A DNA stretch of 64,000 nucleotides from Lingula anatina (lineage: Eukaryota > Brachiopoda > Lingulata > Lingulida > Lingulidae). Below the pieces are notes generated by a model, which worked only from the letters and a program-made list of their open reading frames with translations, was not told where the DNA came from and made no database searches. Below are positions 25,713-37,321 of the stretch, in pieces. The stretch covers positions 224,550 to 288,549 of the forward strand of contig NW_019774626.1 of the NCBI RefSeq assembly GCF_001039355.2, written 5' to 3'. Positions within the stretch are counted from its first letter, which is position 1; the number at the start of each line of letters is the position of its first letter. The translations under genes and the position numbers were made by a program.

Positions 25713-28700
25713 TCACTGCTCACTGTCTAACTTAGGCAAACTTTTGACAGCAGCAGTTTTCTTGATGGGACCTTTCTGTGGATCTAGTATTCTGCGGTCT
25801 GATGGGATGTTCCTGCAAAACAAGAGGGTTGTTATCTGTTAATAACCCTTAGTGTGGCTACTTGCTGTGAAAGATTTGGTGGTAAAAATGAGACGATACT
25901 GAAATGCTTGACATATTAAAGTGAAGGAAAACACAACTGCAGTCATTTTTGACTGTGTTCGAGTTAGTTATGTGCAAATGGTCTTAATGATTAAAATTTA
26001 GCGCTAGAGGAATTTTAACTGGCCAGTTTACCTTGGAGATTGTTCCCCTTCCTTATATCCTGCCTTCTTAATGTGTTCTACCTGGTACTTAGCCATGTTT
26101 ATTTCTGTCACATACTGTTTGCGTTCATCATTTGCTTTATGGTATGCCTGAAGAAAATCATAATCAAACTTCAGATATCCAAAACTTACTTTTCAAAAGT
26201 TTCTCTCAGTAAAATTGTTAACATCACTTTTAAATTAGGAATAGTTTGTCAATGTAAAAGTACTTTTAAAAAATCAATTATCTAAAAAAAATGAAAAGAT
26301 ATAAAAACGTGTGCAAGGTGGTTCTACTATGAAGATGTTTAAATAGAAGTTTTCTGATTAAAAACCAATATTAAACAGTGTTTTTGAAACTTAATTGTCA
26401 CGCTGTTTGATGCCTTCTGTTTAATCATGCTACTGTCAAAAATGTATTCATTTCAGTTAATCAAAGTCCATATAAGAAAGAACATACCTTTGATTCTTGA
26501 TCCAGTCTCCATTCTAGGTCTCTCAGTTGGCTGTTCAAGCTTTGCTTCTCCCTCTCCATCTGTTTTACTGTGTGTGGATTGGCCTGAAACAAAAAAGTAC
26601 TCAGTGCTATTAAAATATTGTGGCTATAGAGGGCAATTTTGCAAAGCATTATTTTTTGCATATTTAAATGCAAATTATACTTTTTCTGCACTGAAAAATA
26701 TCAAATCAAATACATGCACTATTTCACACCATATTTCAATATATTTAACCAAGTATTTTGCAACCCCAGTAAGGTTATTTATTTTTATAATGGTTGTAAA
26801 CTCATTCACACATTTTTTTCCAAAAAATAGTTGTCTGCTATTTCTAAAATGGTTTTAATTTATAAACAGCCATTTACATTTTCTGTCACTTAGACATGTT
26901 TATAACTCATACTGAAAAGCACCATTGTTTAAGGCCAAAGTGTCAATCAGATACTATGACATGTTCCCTTACCATTTTATTAATTACTGCATTCAGAGAT
27001 CAAAGAGTAATAAAACTGTATACTTACATCATTAAAATCATCCCCTTGCTTTAAGCTTACTGCCTGTCTACTGGGATCCTTTGCCGTTTTACCTGAAATA
27101 CAGAGATTCAACAATTTAAATATTGTTCAGTCCTCCGATCAAGGACTATTGCTGTTCAGTGATTTTGAACCTGATTATTATCAGTGTAGCAGATTGTCAA
27201 TATCCAGTTGTGTCTTGGACAGTTGAAATGCAAAGATGTGTAAACAAAGAACACAGGCCATACCTTTGTAGAAAAAAAGATGCAATTTGGGTATTTTTTA
27301 TTATCCCTGTGATTCAGATATTAAGCTGCTTGTCCCTTTTAGTGAGAGATGGCAAATGAATGCAATTTTATTTGGGCAAAGGAGGAGGGGATAACTTGTT
27401 TGTCCCTAACATTAAATTCAAATGTTGAAACACTCACTGAATAAATGCTCATATTAGTATATATGCTTACTGTAAGCAAAAGGGAAAATACCTTCTTTCA
27501 ACGTTTTCCTTGCTTCATCTGCTTTCTCTTGCAAAACCAGAACCTGTTTTTCTAGCTGTTGATTCATTTCAACCTGTGTCTCGTAGCGTGTCTTCCACTC
27601 ATTCCCTTCGTCATCAATAGTGTCAAACCTTTTTTCCAGTTCTTGGACAGTAAGCTTGAGTTCTGCTGAGGATTGGTCCAGCATTTCTCTGTAAAATGAT
27701 GAATTCAGATCACTGCTCTTTCTATATACCGAGTATTAAATAATATTAAATAATGTGGCCGCAACTCATGCTTCTTGCTTATAATTATAATAATTAGGTA
27801 TATCACAATCCGCTAGGGGCGCTACAGTCGTAACTATCCAGGGGCAGTGAGGTGTAAAACTGATATCGGCCTGCTGACAGCTCGCCTATGGCACCCCTTT
27901 TTTTAAATCTCTTTTTTAGCGCCGCGTAAAAAAACTAATACAATCCATTAACTTAATAAGCTGTAAATCAAAGAGTAAAATCCAGTCACGTGATTTTCCC
28001 CGTGTTGCAGTCTTTGAGAAGTTTCAGTTCAGGGCGTTTGAAGTTTTGCCTCGACAAAATGCTCAAAAATGTCAGTTAAGTACTGGTTGCAACTTTTTGA
28101 AATTTATAGCGAATAAAGTTTATGAAATTTGCAATATTATGTAGAAAAATCATGAAAATTGAGCCATGTGAAGTATAGTTTATTTGATGCGCAATATTTA
28201 TAGTACATGATCTGTAGGGAAGCCATCCCAGCCATGTTCTTGTGCGGTCGCCAATTTGGGTTTGTTTCTGGGTCATTAGATTAACATACAGCCCTAATTG
28301 CCCTAATTGGTCACAAGCAATTTGAGCTGCAGCTACAGCTGAGTGATCACCGCTGCTCAGTAGTGACACTCACAGGTTTTAAGCTGAAGAGTGTGGACAC
28401 TTTTGGTGAATTTTTGCAGTTAAAAAACTTCAATATCTTTGTTGCTTGTTGGAATATTAAAAAAATTCCAAGTGATTTCATCCGGTTTTTGTATTACCTT
28501 TCAGATGATATAAGTATTATAATTTTATGATCAGTTTGAAAATTTTTCTGATATACCTATAATAATAACTGTTAACTTCAGTGATACAAGTACCCTGCTC
28601 AAATATGCAGGTTGCCAAACAAGTAAGTCTGTCTCATAGCATAGCATTTAAGCATAGCTTTTAAGGTCGAAAACTGAGGCAAGAAACATGCACAACCAAC

Positions 28701-28907
28701 ATTGTACACGCACACGTTGCAAGGATGATTAACGGGGTCATCAACACAGGGTACAAAAAGCAGAATTGAAAAACATTAATACTTGAAGCACAATTTTGCA
28801 TACAAACCCTTCAGTTATTTGAGTTATTTCACCTACCTCATCTGCTTCTCTTGTTGAATCTCGGCTCTAAGCCGCTCCAAATCAAATTCGTCAACTTCGG
28901 TCGCCAT
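25713..28907 (-). CDS. CCDC169: Coiled-coil protein, CCDC169-like
   Basis: Six minus-strand exons join in phase: 28907-28837, 27688-27492, 27092-27028, 26583-26488, 26147-26032 and 25812-25713 (TGA), giving 214 aa. The protein is almost all charged heptad-like coiled coil (about residues 8-90 and 112-175). I recognise DDEGNEWKTRYETQ..MNQQLE and the C-terminal KGPIKK....LPKL signature of CCDC169 (human C13orf38), a small animal protein of unknown molecular function. The match is from memory but covers both ends of the protein. It stands head-to-head with AMDHD2, 844 bp apart. Confidence 0.78.
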
Positions 28908-29698
28908 TTGTAAACTAAAAAATCAGCATGACCTTAGCTACAATAAAGGAAAACAAGTGCAGACCGATATAACCGTTCACGGGCACCTGCCTAATGTGTG
29001 TGTTTGTTAAATAGAAACCACTATTTAAAACAAAGGTGTAATTAAATGAAATGCCAACAATTCGATGTTTTTTCCAACTGTGATCCAAAACCCATCGTGA
29101 TATTTTCATGAGCAAAAGAAAGGTATGCTTAGAGCTTATCTTGAACTCCCAGGTCACATGATATTGTTTTGGTGGGAGTCAGCTGACTATGGTGGTAAGA
29201 GTAACTTTTCCATTCATTGGATTGTATCACCCTTTTCGAAAGGCATTTTTGCTTTCTGTCTGTTCAGATAACTTATCCTTACTATTATATTTTGTTGTAC
29301 GCAACGTAGGTAGGAAAAAGAACATTGATTACAACAAACTAGTACAAAATCATGCATATCGCGGTTGAACCTTTTCTTTTTCCTCTGTTTTCGGCCTTTC
29401 AAAGCTATGTACTGACCGTAATATCTGGCATTTCAGACCGAAAATTGAGAAAGTTGAACCTCGGTACGTTATTTTGGTTGTTTCAGTGTTAATTGCTGAG
29501 AACTTACGACATTCATTTTTGCCTATAATAACAATCGGTACCACAAGCTCTCTTTCACCCACTTCTTTGTCTTTATGTCAGATTATTTTTTCTTACATGT
29601 ACTAAATTAACAAAAGCGTTTATATTTTGTACAGTCTCACCTTACAGTGAGATTTTGACACCTACCTCTGAGACATACCATTGACCAGGATATTTGCC

Positions 29699-29706
29699 TA
29701 TAAAAG
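29699..29706 (+). promoter_or_regulatory. Possible TATA box of AMDHD2
   Basis: TATAAAAG lies 46 bp before the AMDHD2 ATG (29752). That spacing would put transcription start about 20 bp before the ATG and leave a very short leader. No transcript evidence is available. Confidence 0.35.
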
Positions 29707-29751
29707 AACAGCTACCTCATTATGAACAGTGGTGACATTTTGTAGAACAGA

Positions 29752-32700
29752 ATGCCGGGGAATAAGACAGTATCAGATGGACACATATTCCAGTTCAAAA
29801 ACTGCAGAATACTCCGTAATCATAGTATATTTGTGGAAGATTTGTGGGTGCGAGATGGAAAGATCATTGACCCTGAGAAACTGTTTTATGTAGAAAAGGG
29901 TTATGCAGACTTTCAAGTTGATTGTAAAAATGCCATCATTGCACCTGGATTCATTGATGTCCAAATTAATGGTAAGTTTTTACTGGTACATGTATCTTTA
30001 AATGTTAACTTTGCAAAAAAATTATAGGCCAAGTCAGAAGTACACGCACACACACACAGGCACAGTTACAAAACAGTGGAAAGTAATTTACTTAAAAAAA
30101 ACTGCACTCCTCTCACCTTTAACTACTGGATTTTGAAATATGATAAATTGGATTAAGATAACACTTGAAATTGAGTAAATAAATAAATAAATAAGAAAAT
30201 TGGCTATAAACAGAAGTTATTGATGCTGTTTATATTGTCATGTTATACAGTATGCTTTTGTCTGCAGGCGGTTTTGGCATTGACTTCTCTTCCAACTTTG
30301 ATGACATAGAAGGAGGAGTACAGAAAGTAGCCAAAGGGATTCTCCAACATGGCTGCACATCCTTTTGTCCAACCATCATCAGCAGTTCAAAGGAGGTCTA
30401 TAAAAAGGTGAGATGATACCAGTTAACCACAGCAGTGTGCATTTAGAAATGTCTCAGATTAAGTCATTTTCATTGATGACAAATTGGATAAAAATTAAAT
30501 GCATTTCATGGCCTTTGCCAAATTGCATTATTCTGTGTATGTTTCAGTGGCAAACTTTTCCCAACTAGCTTCTGATTTGGTCCTACTTTATGTATTTATG
30601 AAGGCTATAGTGATCTTGAAAACTTATGGTTATCAATTATCATGGGGTCAATAGAAAAGCAAAGAGCCAAATTGATGGCAAATAGTTTTGCACTTAGTAT
30701 TGAGTAGACCTGATTACTTTTGAAGTGACAATAAAAGGCTTATTATCTGATTTGCTTTATAGTCTGCTTATCTGCTTTATTCTATGCCGTAACAATTTCA
30801 TAAAATTGTCCCGAAAACTAATTTTATAGTTAATTTCATAAATTAATTTAATAAAACAGTTGTCTGTGAAGTATGTATAAGGACACAGTAACTTAATGGC
30901 AATGGTGTTAAATACTCCGTGTTAAGATTTTGATCACATTTTAAATATACCTGTGAATTACCCTCATCCCAAATGCCCACTTTGTTTTATTTATTCATTC
31001 AAAACACTGTAGAAAGACATTTTCTGAATCACAACTGAAATCCCTTATCAGATCTTACATATCATTACTGTTCCAAGCATGGTATATTTAAAATTAGTCT
31101 GACAATGGCCATTCATAGATATATATATATTAAGCTGCCTTATTGTGACACTCAAAAAATTAGCCCTAAAGTCTAAGCCTTTAAGGTAGAAAGGAAGACG
31201 TGTATTTGAGAAATAATATATTGATTTAAAAACTTCATTATTGTAGGTATTGCCAAAAATCAAAATAAAAGCTGGCGGCAGAGATGGAGCAGAGATATTA
31301 GGTAAGGCTACACTCTTTGAATACATGTAATTATTGTGATAGGATCTCCAATAAAAATGTGAAAATAATTTCATTAAAGATACATCCTTTGTGAAGAGTG
31401 CACTGTGTGAATTATGATACCCTACTTGATATATATCACTATAGGCAAGGGTGCTAATAATGACATGTTTCAATAAAGTTTTCAGTTTTGTTTCAGGCGT
31501 TCATGTAGAAGGTCCCTTTATAAGTAAAGAAAAACGTGGTGCACATCTGCTGGAGAACATGGCCACCTATGACAATGGTTTCAGTGATGTGTTGGACATG
31601 TACCATGACATCAGTTCAGTAAGAATTGTTACCTTAGCTCCAGAGCTCCCAAGGAGCCTTGATGTTATCAGAGAATTTGTTGATAGAGGAGTGGTGGTTT
31701 CATTAGGTGGGTGTCTTTCAGTTTATTGCAGTTCTGGTCTGTCATCAATATTTCATCCAAACAGAATGGGTTTTGTAAAACAAAATGGCTAAAGGTTGAT
31801 TTTTGAAGATCTGATTATGATTTATAAATTACCGATTCTGAATTCAATATAAAACGTACATAAAATGTGATATGAAGGTGTTTCAGAGAACAATGGTGCC
31901 ACTTTGTCAAATAATTGCGGAACTGTCACCTGTCAAGAAGGACATATCATCTAAAAATACCTTCGAATTTATTGGTGAAGAAGAGAGAAAGAGAGAAAAA
32001 AGGGCAGAAAATACTATCACTGCCATATTCAAATATTTCTCTCCAGCTATAGGTGTTTCAGGGAGCAATGATGCCATTATACCAAATAAATTGCAGAACT
32101 GTCACCTGTCAAGAAGGACATTATATCTGTGTCAACTGACATAAATTACATAATGTCATCTTATGTTAAGATATGTATATGTGTTATATCCCAGATTTGA
32201 ATAAGTTTGTAGTTGTGTTTATCATATTTCAGGTCACTCCATGGCCAGTTTGTCTCAAGGAGAGGAGGCTGTAAAACATGGAGCTTCCTTCATTACTCAT
32301 TTGTTCAATGCTATGTTGCCTGTAAGTGAAAAAAAACTTGTGTTTGTCAGAGGATAATATAACTTATAAATAGATAACAGTATAATTATGATATATACTA
32401 ATGAATGTAATAAAATTAGAGTGCAATTCTTTCCTGTCTTAAATTAGTAAAAAATAATATATTATAGCCATTGCAATTTCAATGTTTTAGTTTCATCACA
32501 GAGATCCCCACCTGGTAGGATTATTGGCCAGTTATAAGCATCCTCCTGACTTGAGGATAATTTATTATGGTATCATATCTGATGGGATTCATACTAACCC
32601 CTGTGCAGAAAGAATAGCTCACAGGACACATGCCAAAGGTACAGTTAGTATGTGGTAGGGGTGATATATTTCACAATATGGCACACACCAAAGGTGCAGT

Positions 32701-35700
32701 ATTTTGGATGTGACTTTTCTCACAACATAACTGTTACATGCCCCAGAGGTGCATAGTTTGGGTGAAACTGAAAAGGGGCAGTATGCCGAATGTGACTGTT
32801 GACAGCATGTCATAATTGATTGTTCTGTTGGAGCTTGTCATAATACAAGGTGTGGCCCAATTTTAATAAGTTAAAATGAAAATTATTGCTTTGTACTTCA
32901 TAAGACAGGTTTTTATTTTAAAGAAAAATTAGAAAAACAATATATTTATCTGGATTTGAAGATAACTGTCTCATTAATGTATATTCTAATTTTAACCCAG
33001 TACAATTGAGAGACCTTAGACCAAGCTGGGCCAGGTGTATAAAGTACTAATTAGGAATGAAAATATTCACATTACAGGTCTAGTTCTTGTAACAGATGCA
33101 ATTGCAGCCATGGGTTTCCCCAGTGGCCAGCACCAAATAGGTCCACAACTCATAGAGATCAGGAATAAAAGGGCAATGATTGCTGGGACAGAAACACTAT
33201 GTGGGAGGTAGTCAGATCAGAAGCAGCCAGCAGCATTTCTTTGCTTGTTGCTCATTTAGGTTCACATGGATATTGCCAGATAAACGCTTGAGCTTCAACC
33301 TGCAAGAATAATCAAACAAATGTACTTTGCTGGCAGCCATAGCAAAATATTATTTCAGTTTTTCACCAGTTTGGTAAAATATTTCATTGCATACAACTTG
33401 GCATCACAATTGGCAATTTGAATGTTTTTGAATGAGAAAAATAGTTTGGTGACTGCATGTAATTGTGTAATTGTCATCCATGGAAATGGTGATGAAGAGT
33501 AGGTTATATGTTGATCTTAGTCAGGTATGTTGTGAAGTATGTGGCATGTCGCAAAGTTGAATCTACTTTTGAATTGGATATTTTTGCTGAGAGATGAAGC
33601 TAAAAACTGGTACTTATCATGTACTGACATTTCCACTGTATTGTTGACTCATAGGTTTTGCTTTTGTGCTTGTGCATTGCTAGAACTAATTTACTAACAT
33701 ATGCTTTTATGTTTTTGCAGAATTCAATTTTCTTTTTTTGTGAACATTGATGCAGACCAGTATTGTGTGCTGTAGATATTTTATTTCAGTTTTTGCATTA
33801 GTTTTGCATTCCAAAAGTCCCTTGCATGCTTTTCATGTGCTACACACCACCCCTTATCCCCATGGGCAGAGGCAGATCAGGATTTCCAGAAAGGGGTGGG
33901 GGCATTTTTTTTCCTCCCTCACCACCCAACCGTTCACCCCCTGCTAAGCTGTGATAGAAATATTTTTTAAAAGATGCATTGCTATGTATATGGGATATTC
34001 TGTGCCTTTCCTGCCTATTTTGTAAGGAGTGGGAGATGAATCTGCCATTTGTTCTTGAAAAGATTGCTGAGGGAGGGAACAAACTGCCCTAAAACTTCCT
34101 TGAGGATATATTTATTGGGAAAATTGTGCAGTTTATTTGGTACTAAAACATAAATATATGATGTTGTACGTCATTATGAGTCAGCTGTGGCTTAAATTTG
34201 GTGTAATAGATGACACTAGTATTACTAATAACTGTTCCCATTATTTAGTTGCTATTATATCTACAAGTTATGTGGTATCACCACCAGTACCACAGTTGGT
34301 TTGGTTCTCCCCCTTGACTCCCTCAGGATATAATTTTTTACATTATAAATCAGGGGCGGATCCAGAGATATTATCTGACAGTTTTCCAAATTATCTTTGT
34401 TGATCCATCCTCTATTTTGACTGTCTTCAGACAGAAAAAATTAGATACCCGTCAATGTAAACTTGAAAATCTGATCGTCTTCTAGAAGACCCAGAAGACG
34501 TCCTCAATCTGCTCCTGTAAGTGTTGGGTTCAAAATTTTGAGCTCGTGAAAACTTTGGCAAAAATTAGTTAATAGTTTTTCATTTTCAAACAATTTGAAA
34601 TAAAAATGTGTTAAGCATATGGCTAAAATTTATCATAGTGGAGTAAACTGTATAAGTTTCACTAAAGAACTTAAAATACTTTGAAAGTTGGTTTTAACAT
34701 AAAGACCGAAAACTCTAGAATATTTTGACCCAAGATAAGTGAAGTAGTATTCCACTTAGAGATACCACCCCTGTTTTGCAAAAAAAAAAAAAAAAAAAAA
34801 AAGGTAAAAGAACTAATACTGTATAACAATGGACTACAACAGTTTTATCCTGGGTTGAAATAGAACAAAAATTTGTGTCTTTAGGTTATGACCAACTTTC
34901 TACTTGGGTTCCTTTAAGAAAGTGTGCCCTGCTTCCCCTGTCTCAGTTCCTGCTTTCCCTGTTGCAGGCTCAGTGTTGGTTACAGATGCTGTAGCTGCAA
35001 TGGGACTGCCCAGTGGTACACATCGCACTGGAACACAAATGATTGAAATCCAGGATAAAAGGGCTCTCATTGCAGGCACAGATACATTGTGTGGGAGGTG
35101 AGAGACTATGGCAGACAGCAAAAGCAGATTTATCCATCACGTTGGCACCTAATTTGACACTCCTAGCTTTTTGGGCCATTAATCCTCTTGAATGTATAGT
35201 TAGTTAAAGCATTTTTCAAGAAATCAGTAAGCCCAACCACTAAATCTGACACTTATTTTGGGACTAAGTAAGAAAATATTGAAATACTTCTTTGGCAAGT
35301 ATTTGCTATCATAGCTGTAAATCATAAGCATATTGCATCAAAATAGTTGTAAGTTCTGAAGGCACAGTCTGACATACTTGGAACAAGAATTGAAGTGGCC
35401 TAAGAAAAACATAACCTGCATGCTTTGTGATTTGCAATATACATCCCTGCCATAGTCATACTATCCTAGTACAAGTTTTATGTTATTTGGCTTTGTGGTA
35501 TTGTTTTCCTCTTTAAGTTAAATTTGTGTGTGTACTGTCTGTATACAGATGTATATATGTCATGGTGGCAACTGCAGTTTTGTAAATTTATCAGGCAAAG
35601 ACTCCAATAAGTGCCTCAACTGATAGAATCTCCAAATCAGAGTTATTACCCTGACATATATTTCTGAGTTTTGCTGTAGACTAAAGCACTTGTTTGATGG

Positions 35701-36936
35701 TTACTAACAAAATAATATCTCGGAAGTTTTTTTTTTTTTTTTTGCTTGTTTAGTAGTCCTGAAAAGCTCAATATTTACTAGTAACAGAATTTAAGGAAAA
35801 GCTACAAGTGTTGCACTTTGTTCACTTTGATTTTGTGACTAATGCTTTGAATATAACCCTTACTTCAAAATCTATAACTTAGCCGTAAATACCCCATTTA
35901 AAGCCTCATCCTGACATATATTCCCCTTATATGTGGAACACTAAAATTGTTTGGTTTAAATATTAAGCACTAAATTGGTGAAAAGGAGTAAACTTTTATT
36001 AGTTTTTCTAGCAAAGCCTTAAAATAAATGACTTTTAGAGTTATAATTTAACAGAATGTCAAAAAGAGATTATTCCTACCATCCTGTGTTTCTTCCCACC
36101 CACTTTGACATACTGTAATCACCAAAATCTGCATGTTCCAGCATAGCCACTATGAACCAGTGTGTGAAGTACTTCTATGAAGCTACAGAGTGCACTATGG
36201 TGGATGCATTGGAGTCTGCCTCTCTACATCCAGCCAGACTTCTGAAGATCACGGACAGAAAGGGCTCGCTTGATTATGGCACTGATGCCGACTTTGTGAT
36301 GCTTGACGACAGCCTGAACTTACTGGTATGATTTAAACTAGGATTTTAATGAAATTTTTTGGTGGGTTGACACCCCCACTCCCTTCACTTTTGCCAATTT
36401 TTCTAGAAAATGAGTGCAAGTATATGATAGTGTTTTGAAGGCATTGAGAATATTTTATAATACTTCATTAAAGCAAATTTGATTTGGTTTTGATAATTTT
36501 CCCCTTTTTGAACAATAAAATTTACTTAATATCCCTTTAGTTCAAAATATATCTTAATGCATTTTTGTTGGTCACATTTAAATTTTATTCGAGTTGAAGT
36601 ATAAGGCTGTGCCCCTAAATGTCATTGTATTTTACAGCTAGTATATTTAAGTTTGTAAAACTGTTTGTCAAACACAAAACTATATTTTTTGATATAACAA
36701 ATAAAATACTCTGTATGCCTTCATATTTAAAGTTGTATAGAAGAGGACCGAGTTACAGGAGAAAAGTAAAGTTGAATTTGAAGCCCATTGCCTAAAAGAA
36801 TTATGTTTGCCATAATATGTGTAACCTAACATGCATCTTTTATTAACTTTAGGCTACATACATAGGAGGGGAGTTAGTCTGGGACAGCAAGCTGGGCTAT
36901 GATAGAGTTGTAAATCATGGGACAAGAAGAATATGA
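29752..36936 (+). CDS. AMDHD2: N-acetylglucosamine-6-phosphate deacetylase
   Basis: Converts GlcNAc-6-P to GlcN-6-P and acetate in amino-sugar catabolism. Exons are 29752-29971, 30268-30407, 31247-31301, 31497-31706, 32233-32321, 32491-32638, exon 7 (33078-33207 or 34968-35097), 36142-36325 and 36853-36936. Either choice of exon 7 gives 419 aa (human 409). Metal and catalytic positions of the amidohydrolase fold are present: GVHVEGPF (E143), GHSMAS (H210), THLFNAM (H231) and LVTDA (D294, the catalytic Asp, which sits in exon 7). The C-terminus reads [10 protein letters not shown] then [12 protein letters not shown], as in the animal enzyme. Using both exon 7 copies, or neither, breaks the frame at exon 8. 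A MITE begins about 30 bp after the stop. Confidence 0.97.
31875..32135. repeat. Tandem partial duplication of a dispersed repeat in AMDHD2 intron 4
   Basis: GGTGTTTCAGAGAACAATGG...GAACTGTCACCTGTCAAGAAGGACAT occurs at about 31878-31946 and again at about 32050-32123 with small differences. The sequence between them (31940-32045) is the element also found in PFAS intron 7 at 13234-13372. Confidence 0.7.
33078..33207 (+). CDS. AMDHD2: AMDHD2 alternative exon 7a (catalytic LVTDA segment)
   Basis: A 130-nt exon with acceptor ATTACAG and donor GGGAG|GTAGTC, entering in phase 1 and leaving in phase 2. It encodes residues 288-331, from [18 protein letters not shown] to AGTETLCG, including catalytic D294. 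It is about 70% identical at protein level to exon 7b. Both copies look intact and have usable splice sites. The donor here (GTAGTC) looks weaker than the GTGAGA of 7b. Confidence 0.9.
33855..34380. repeat. Degenerate dispersed-repeat fragments between exons 7a and 7b
   Basis: GGGCAGAGGCAGATCAGGATTT with a following G-rich run (about 33863-33905) and CAGGGGCGGATCCAGAGA (about 34351) look like decayed ends of the same kind of interspersed element. A 22-bp poly-A lies further on, near 34781. No coding signal is seen. Confidence 0.35.
34968..35097 (+). CDS. AMDHD2: AMDHD2 alternative exon 7b (catalytic LVTDA segment)
   Basis: A 130-nt exon, the same length and phase as 7a, with acceptor GTTGCAG after a good pyrimidine tract and donor GGGAG|GTGAGA. 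It encodes [18 protein letters not shown] through AGTDTLCG, again including the catalytic Asp. Substitutions relative to 7a are mostly conservative (I/V, F/L, L/M, E/D, N/D), with Q/T, I/T and P/T changes after the PSG turn. This pattern fits two exons both kept under selection. Confidence 0.9.
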
Positions 36937-36966
36937 ACTTTGACTATGGAGATCACAGTTATACTG

Positions 36967-37321
36967 TTAAAGGGATAATAACTCTTCGTATGAAATATGT
37001 ATTTCACAATAAAAACATTGTGAGTGACTCATAAAAATATAAAATATTCTGTTTTCCCACAAAATCGGCTGTTATAGCTATTATTCTGATATCTGAGCTT
37101 GTCTTTTGACCACGTGACCTCCATTGATGACCATACTATGTTAAAATCTCTTAAGAGATTTTAACAAAAAACCAAACTTTTTAGAAAAAAACCAGGGACT
37201 AACTTTGAATGTAAAAATGGATTCATTAACCATTGGTAAGTATGGGAAAATTGTTGTTTACTCCAGGAAAATTCATTTTTTGGCCGAAACGAAGAGTTAT
37301 TATCACTTTAAGCATGTGAAT
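36967..37321. mobile_element. MITE, family 1 copy B, in the AMDHD2 3'UTR
   Basis: Inverted ends: TTAAAGGGATAATAACTCTTCG on the left and the complement of CGAAGAGTTATTATCACTTTAA on the right, about 355 bp in all. The interior aligns with the copy at 6843-7224, including CTTTTGACCACGTGA and GGATTCATTAACCATTGGTA. A short perfect hairpin (AATCTCTTAAGAGATT) lies near 37144. Confidence 0.7.

Noticed and set aside
34137-34403. 88-aa frame between AMDHD2 exons 7a and 7b
   Set aside because: It lies in repeat-derived intronic sequence with no family match and no phase-compatible use.
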